From: Gordionus sp. m RMFG-2023
Taxonomy: Eukaryota; Nematomorpha; Gordioida; Chordodea; Parachordodidae
NCBI RefSeq assembly: GCF_954871325.1
Contig: NC_088778.1
Location: 10,549,882-10,613,881, forward strand
DNA: 64,000 nucleotides
Reading direction: 5' to 3'
The notes under the pieces were generated by a model that was given only the letters and a program-made list of their open reading frames with translations, did no database searches and was not told where the DNA came from. A program made the translations under genes and the position numbers. Shown here piece by piece: positions 13,201 through 22,200 of this stretch; position 1 is the stretch's first letter, and every line of letters begins with the position of its first letter.

Positions 13201-16200
13201 TTATTAAATTTAAGGAATGTCTGACTATTTAATTTTTTTTTTGAAAATATAGGCAGAATTTAGGAAAAGGCCTAAAAAGAAAAACAAGAAGTTCCGGCCT
13301 AAGTCATCCCATATTATTGATGATGAGTAATAAAATGATATTTAAAAAAAAATTCATTATATAAGGTATAGATTTTTTTGATGGTTTATGAATTTAATTT
13401 TAAACTATGTACACTCTCCCTTCATTTTCTACGAAGATATATATAATAGAATTTCTAATTTCTTCTGAAATAATTGTCATTGCATGTATAAGCCTACATT
13501 TTCACATATGCCCCAAAAAATAATAAAAACTTTAATTCTGGGTTAAATTTTGATATATTTTTAGCCAAGAACACAATCGCAAAGATAATAGTAACAACAA
13601 TGATAAAGCATACACAATACATGGTATTGATTTATAATATTAAAATTTTTATTATCAAAAAAATATGTATATTTGAGTAATATAAATATTTATTGGAGTC
13701 AAATTCTTAAATCATCAATTGAAAATATGAGATAGATTTTTTAAGATGAAGAGAATTTTCACAAATTTGAGATTCAAATAAGAAGTTTTAAGTTCATATT
13801 ATTTTTTTTTACCTTACTATTTTCTACCTTTATTTAAACTACACTTTTTTTTATATTCATCGTTCATTCGCAAAAATATATATTTCAGGCCAAGTCATGG
13901 ATGAAAAAGAAATGTTGAAAATTGTGGATGAAGAGGAAGAGAAAAATAGAATGGAACTTGAAGAGTCGCTTAGAAGGGTCAGACGTAAGGTCGTCGATAA
14001 TGGGAATTCTGAGCCAGACTTTAGTGATGCAAATGTCATCACACTTAAAGGACCTCATAAAGTTATGATTATAAATTACTTTAAGGTGACTATTTTTTCC
14101 TGGAAAAACACTTAAAATAAGATTTTGCTTGTACTTATTGTTTAAAACAAATTATTTAATGCATTCTCGAATATTTATTGTTTGCATATTATAATAATAC
14201 CCATTATATTATAAAGTGGAAATAAAATAAACGAAAAGGAGATTAATTAGGGCTGGCATAAATCTTCATTTTTTTATAAAAGTAATTTTTTTAATATAAA
14301 AAAAATAATTTTAAAATACATGGCCTAAAAAAAATAACCCCATAAAAGATTTATTAATTAAACACATTTATTTTATTGCAGCTAATATCTATTTCCTATG
14401 AAATTTATGAATCAACGATTGTTAAACAATATTGAATTGATAAAATGTATTTTATCATAAATAATTATGAATATTTATTATTCGCCCATTTATACAGATT
14501 TTAATACTTTTTGATTATAAAATTTATTAGTGTTATCTAACGGCTCTTTTTAGCCGATTTCTAAAAACTGCTTAACTTAGGATTTTAGCCAAAAAATTAC
14601 CCAGACCTGGAGATTTTTCCCACTGATGACAAAAAATTAGACACCTATCGGCAAAATCAGGGGGTTTACGATATTTTATTTGGCTAAAATCTTGATTTAG
14701 CTTTTGTTATAAATCTAGCCATTTACAGAATAGTTTATAATAAAATAAATCCTTAAATTTAAACAATAAAAAAATTTTTTGGATGGGACTATTAAATCAG
14801 AAAAATAATTTTTCATTTAACATTATGTAAAATCATTTTTGATAATTAAATTTAGCAATTAATTAGAACTTATTACAAACTTAGTGATTAATGTTTTTAT
14901 TTATCAAGAAAAATAAAAAATTAATTTTAATCTATTTGATTTAATCATGTTGCCAACCCTAAAATTTATTAGTTAGAATCCATTTTCTTATAACCCTACC
15001 TTCAAAACTGCAATTTTAAAAATACTTTCCGTTAATCTATTTTGATGCAACTGACGGCTGATTTTATGCATAAATTTGCTATAATATTATTTTCTTTACT
15101 AATATCAAATGATCGAACCGAACAATTTCAATAAAAACAGGTTATGGATATCATAAAAAACGAGCTCTCACAAATCCTCTCAGATGAGGAACACGAATCA
15201 ACCACTAATATCAATGAAAGGAGTGAACCGGGAAACACTAAAAAGTCTCACATCGTCTTGAACACGACATCAGAGTTTTGTAGGATCCTCGGAAATATAC
15301 AAGCAAATGCGCTTTCTGACAAAAACGAAGACCAAAATATGGTGAGATTTTTAACAATATTGTAACAAGTTATTTTATTTGAATCTGCCCGAGCTTTCTA
15401 TTTTATTTTATATAGATTTTAAAACCTCCCCAGCCCTACTTTATTCTCTGATTTTTTTATTGAAATTAAAATATAGAGCAAAATTACTCTCAAATTTAAG
15501 TTTGGTTATAATAAAAACTTTACTACTAATAAGAAATTAACAAAAGCTATTCTGATATTGGGGGAGGGGGTGGAATTGATTCTGAAATTTTTGGATGTCA
15601 CTATTTTAGATGTTAATTTTTTGGATATTGGTCAGGGACATGCAGGCCCGTAAACCGGTTAGGGAGAGTATTGATTCTTAAGGTACTATGCATAGCACAT
15701 CATAGGTAGCCACTATAAATTTCTCGATATCATCAAATAAACTACTCATACTTGGGTATCTTTTGTTTTTACACGATCAAAATTATAAGGCCTATTTATT
15801 TTATTATTTATACCCAGAACGGGGAACCGTTTTTTTAAACATTTTTAGCCCAGACTCTTTCATTAATTTTTCTAAAAAGAGATACAATTTATGGGTGAGG
15901 ATAAAAATGTTTTAATTAATTTAAAGTGCCTTATAGGTGGTAATTATTAATATAGAAGAATATTACTGTTGCCTTGAGATTGTGTGAGAACAATTTCGAT
16001 ATCAAAATAAAAATTATAACCTTTTGAAGTCCTTAGTGTGATTTTAAAATATATATTTAAAGGTTTATGCAAAATTTTCTATTTTCCCATTAGACCTAGG
16101 ATGATATAGTTAAACTTATTAAAAACTATACTTTGGGAATGAGGCGCGTTGTCAATGTGTTATATTTTATAAGATTAAACGTTATTTGAATAATATATTT

Positions 16201-19200
16201 GTCATAAAATGATATATTGTATTTATATTTAATATTATATAAAAGTAAATGTAATTGAATACTTATAGAAGTTAAATTTAATAATTATAAGATAGTATAT
16301 ATAGATAAGAATTTAAAATAATGATACCAATTGTTTTGACTATAAAATTGGCGACGAGATAAAAAAAAAATGTGGTCTTCGGTCAAGTTAAATATTAAAT
16401 ACTAAATAGAATTTGTATATTTATTTTTGTTTTTTTTAAAAAAATATAATAATATTTCTTTTTAGAAATTATAAGTGATATTTCATAAATTACATTAAAT
16501 CAATTCCAAAAAAGAATGTTCTCATGATGATTATGTAGATTATATTAAATATATTTTGAATGTAAAGAATATTCCTCAAACTGACGCTTGAAAAAATTAA
16601 TCATAGCATATGGAGGAATAAATATTATAACTGATATAAAAAAAATTACTATTTCCAAGAAAAATTGATGATGTGGTATGGGCAGAGATCTATACAAAAT
16701 TGCAAAACAACTTTTTAAAGATGAAAAAACTGTTTTGGCATTCAAGAATTGATTTCATTAGATTAAGTCGCGGACCAACAGAATCCGTATTGAGATATTT
16801 AAAAAATATAAAGGAATTAGCCCGTAGATGCGAATTTGAAGATAATATAAAATTACGAATTCGTGATCAATTAAACGCTGGATTAAAGATGTCACAACTA
16901 GATAAAGAACTAAGTTTAAGATACCCAGATACTAGAGCGAAGGCCAACCGTTAAGCTTAAACAAGGTTATAGAAATGACTTTAGCTAGAAATAAATAATA
17001 TTACTAAAATAGTTTATAAAATCAAAGAGACGACTAAACATAATGATAATAATAAACGATTAAATCAAAATGATAGTATAAATCGACAGTATAATGATAA
17101 TCGGCACTATCAAAATGATAATAAACCATATGTAAAAAGAGAACCAGTTTAAGGTTATAATAACTACCACTCAAAAAATAATAATACAAGAAAACCATGC
17201 TATTTTTGTAATCGTTTTTATTCGGAATTTCCCAGCGTACGGAAAAACTTGAATGTAAAAAAATAAACCACTTTGCAGTGTGTTATAAAACTAAAGGAAA
17301 AGTGTACGGTACTAATTACAATAGTAACGCTGAGGATTCAGATTTCTCGATAAGAAATCTACAAATATGGACAGCACCCAACAATTACAGTATTAATAAA
17401 CAACCACGAAATTAAAATGGAATATGATACAGGTTAGCAGTAACCATCATTAATGCTATAATATGGAATATAATTGGGAGACCAAAACTTAGAATGGTTA
17501 GAGCTCCAACTACATATGGAAACAATACAATAAAAATTATGGGAGAAGCGTATGTAAAAGTTCAATTAAATGATAAAATAAAATAGCTTTCGTTATTAGT
17601 TACAAAAACAAATGATGCAGCGCTATTTGGATTTCCGTGAACTATAGAATTTGATATATTGTTACCAACAAATGTAAAAATCAACATGATCAACAATAAA
17701 TATAATAATAATGATAATGGTAACGTGAATATTGACAAACTATATAAAGAATTCGCTACGATGTTTGATAATAAATTTGGATTAATAAAAAATGTCGAAC
17801 CAGTAAAACTACAATTGGAAGAAAATACAAAACCAATTGCACTACCAGCTAGAAGAGTACTGTTGTCTTTAAAAGTAGAAATTGAAAATGAATTGAAACG
17901 TTTGGATGAAAATAACTTAATAAAGAAAAAAGATCCATGAACAACTAGAGTTACCTGGAGTATTCCACTGGTAGTTAGTGTTGTTAAACGGCTAAGCCGA
18001 GTCGGCTTAGCTGCGACTCGAGCCTAGTTTCTAGTCGAAAAAACGACTTTGACTCGAGTCGACTAAATGAGCCGCATTGGTCGGCTCGCTTAGTCGACTC
18101 GTGTATTTGACTCGTTGGGTCTGCTCAATTTTTTTGTTTTTTTATAAAATCTGGTAAATTGCTAAATTTTGGGAAACTGATTAATGTGAACAAAACTATA
18201 ATAAGAATATGTTGTTTTTAAAGTTTTTCGAATTTTTTTGGCATAAATGGGCTAAAATAAGTATTGCTAACATGTTTAAATAAAATTTTAGTGAAGATGT
18301 ACCCTAGATAAGTGACAATTGTCATAATCGTTGTTTTTAAAGTTTTTCGAATTTTTTTGACGTAAATGGCTAAAATAAGCATTGCTAACATGTTTAAATA
18401 AAAATTTAGTGAAGATGTACAGTAGAAAAGTGACAATTGTCATAATCGTTGTTTTTAAAGTTTTTCTAATTTTTTTGACGTAAATGGGCTAAAATAAGCA
18501 TTGTTAACATGTTTAAATAAAAATTTAGTGAAGATGTACAGTAGAAAAGTGACAATTGTCATAATCGTTGTTTTTGAATTTTTTTGACATAAATGGGATA
18601 AAATAAGCATTGTTAACATGTTTAAATAAAAATTTAGTGAAGATGTACCCTAGATACAGGGTTTTCCATTCAAAATAAGAAAATCATAATATTTTTTTAA
18701 TTTTTTGTCAATTTTTCTTAAACTTTTTTTTAAATTTAGTTATTCCTTTTTAATTTATTTCTAAATTTTTGCGATTTCTTTACCTCTTTTTCTTACTGTA
18801 TCTTTTCTCAATTTATTTCTAATCTTTTGCGATTTTCTTTACTTTTATTTTTCTTACTATATCTTTTCTCAATTTTTTTTCTTCAATTTATAAATTTAGG
18901 GTCATTTTTTTAACATGTGCAAATTTCCGACGTTACTTTTATAATGCATTATGCAGCACTAATTATTTGTATTTAACATGAATATTAAAATTTTATTTAA
19001 CATGAATATTAAAATTTTTAACGTTGCCCCTATAAATGAATGAATATTGTAAAAAATATAAGACACATTTTATATGATGGTCTGTATCTAGGTCCATTTG
19101 AAAATTATCTTTTAACAACTTTACAGTAGTCACTGTTAATCGATTTTCTTTTCAAAGTATATTAAACCAATTTTGCAAAAACTTAGACAGCTCTAATTGG

Positions 19201-22200
19201 ACCATTGCAAAAACGAATCTAGGCTTAAAAAGTAATATATACACTTATGTTCTATTTCTTTTAATCAAAATAAAATTAGAATTTCTTTGTGATAATTATT
19301 AATTTTTATATCATTTAACATGAATTTGCGTTTAATTTATATTTTTTCTATTTAAATTCGGACCTAAAAATATAAAATATTATATGCAATTTTTAATTAT
19401 TCAATAAATTGGCATGTCTTTCTTGCAAGAATTTTTATTTGGTTAATCGAAATATCCCTCAAAAAGCCACGAAATTACCATATTATGAAAACATTAAAAT
19501 ACAAAGCCCATTTAACTCGAGCCACAAATAGTCCTTTATTCACCAATGATATCTCATGAATTAATATTCCAAAAATAAGAATTAGCACCTCAAGTGTATC
19601 TCACGCATAAAGTCTCAGCCGAAATTTCCAACCCCCTATTATTAAAATAACTATTCCAAACTCGGAAGAATAAAAAAATATTTCCTATCCAATAAAAAAA
19701 AATGATGAGACTTTCAAACTAAGTAATATCTCAACGACTTAGAATTTAGAAGCGTAATATATGTTTTTGTGTTGACATTAGTGATCTGCATCGGGCCTAA
19801 TTTTTCAAGCCCGACCTGGCCCGATTTTTTTAAACAAATTTAGCCAGTTCAAGCCCGAAATTTTTTTAAAAATTTTTACCGGTCCGGCAATTTATTTAAA
19901 TATAGAAATTAATTTTTTAAAAAAAATTATAATTACTCAAAATAAAAGATATATGTCATATTAGAGATCTGGGTCAGGTTGGGCCTTGGAAATTTTTTTA
20001 AATATATTTAAATTTATCAATTTTATATTGAATTTTTTATGTAAAATAAAAATAATTGATTTTATTTACAGTACTAGACGCCATATAACATATGTCTTTT
20101 ATTTTAAATAATTATAAAAATTAATTTCTATATTTTAATAAGTTCGGACCGGGCTGGTAAATTTTCTTAAAAAATTTCGGATTCGGGCCGGGCTTGAAAA
20201 TAGGCCCGATGCAGATCACTATGTCATATGGCATCTAGTTTTTATAGATAAAATCAAATATTTTTATTTTTCATAAAAAATTCAACATAAAATTAATAAA
20301 TTTAGAAATAATTAAAAAAATTTCTAAGGTCTGACCCGGCCCGAATTTTTTTAAAAATATTAGGCCCGTACTTTTGCAGATCTCTAGTTGACATACGGAA
20401 TTAGGTTTATTTTGCTTAGTTTAAGATGGCTATAAAAAAGATTTTCTTTGAGCAACCCATTTTTTCTGAATACTCAATATAAATACTTTTTAGCTTAAAA
20501 TGATAAGTTGATTTTTTTGATTAATCTATGAATAATATTTTTTTTGTTTGCGAAAAGGATACCAAAAAATACGAATCTGATATCGCATCTTCAGATGAAG
20601 ATGAATCTAAAATCGACAAATTTTTACAAACCACGCAAGAGAAAGTTTCTATAACCCAAGAGCCCGACATTGAAAAAGGACTTGCACAAGCCCTAATTCT
20701 CGTTAAAGCGAAAGGTTTTTTCCGTTTAAATTATCGACTGAGTGATAATTATATTAGTGTTGCATTGATAACTAGATTATTTTAAATTTTGAAAATCGAA
20801 AATTTTAAGCTATGAATTGTATACAAATGTTTATTTACCCTAATTATAAAATTTTAAAAGGTTACCTGGACAAAGGGGAACAGGACATTGAAATGAGCGC
20901 GGAATATTTGGATCTCAAATGTAAGAGGTTTAATATAGAGGACAAACATTTCGATATAGACGATAAATATACCAGAAGGGATAGGTACTCATCTGGCCCG
21001 TTAACGGACTTCAAAGTAATAACATAAAATTAATTTTATTATTAATAATACTGATTACATATTTTTTTCTAAAAATACATGTACTTAAAAAATAATGCCA
21101 TTTTATATTTATTTACGAATTTTGTGTTTTGTTTTCTTCATAATTTTTCCCGGTTTTCCTGCTCATTTACCCTTATATTAGTTTTTTGTATTAGTTAGGT
21201 TTAGGGCTGAAGGTTAGGTTTATTTCAAATACTTTTTGGAAAATTTTGTCGCATTTGTTTCTTTGATTAGAATATTTAAATTAGTGATTAATGATAGAGT
21301 CTTACAAGAACCAAGCTCGGACTTAAAAAATAATCTTTTCTTCTCTTTTATGAAAATAAAACGATAATTATGATTTCTTTGATATTAGGACAAAGCAATC
21401 ATTTTTTTGTTTTTAACTTCATAAAAATGCATTTAATTAAAAATTTTCAATACGAAATTCGGTTCGGGATTGGACTCAGGCCTAAAAATAAATAAAATTT
21501 TTGGTCCGGCTTCCAACTTATAAATTAATAAAAATTTAATGCCTGCACAGACTGAAAATAATGAATTTTAAGGACTCTAAAAGTCTCTTAAAACATACAA
21601 TTTATTTTTATACATTTAATGTGAGATGTTCTGTTATGTAAGAAGTATATTGACATCAAAGACATGGCTTTTAAGTCGAATCCTTATTGTATATTGATTA
21701 TTAGTCATTTGATTACTCTAATCAACATTTAAAAAATAATTGATTTGTATTTAAAATTGGATAGATAATATGATAATCTACGTGTAAACCAAATTTTACA
21801 TAAGAATCATAATTTTATGACTATTTTGATTTACCTACATTAAATAATTTGAAATTAAAAGGTAAGGGGATGACCTCAATAATCTTGCGGTGTTAGTCCT
21901 ATTTTTAGCTAGATTTTCTAGTCCTTTGTGACGGACGGAATTAAATTTATCACTATTTTTTAATCATTTTTTAAAGGAGAAAAAAGATTACGTGCCTGAT
22001 ATAAAATTAGATTACATCGACGATGTTGGCAAAATTCTGAATACCAAGGAAGCATTTAGGTACATGTCTCATAAATTTCACGGCAAAGGATCTGGCAAAA
22101 AGAAAATAGAAAAACGAAACAAGAAGATTGTGGATGTAAGTCGCCAGCTCCTTCTTTTGATAATATTTTTTTAACGTGTAGTATATTTAGCTATTGTATT

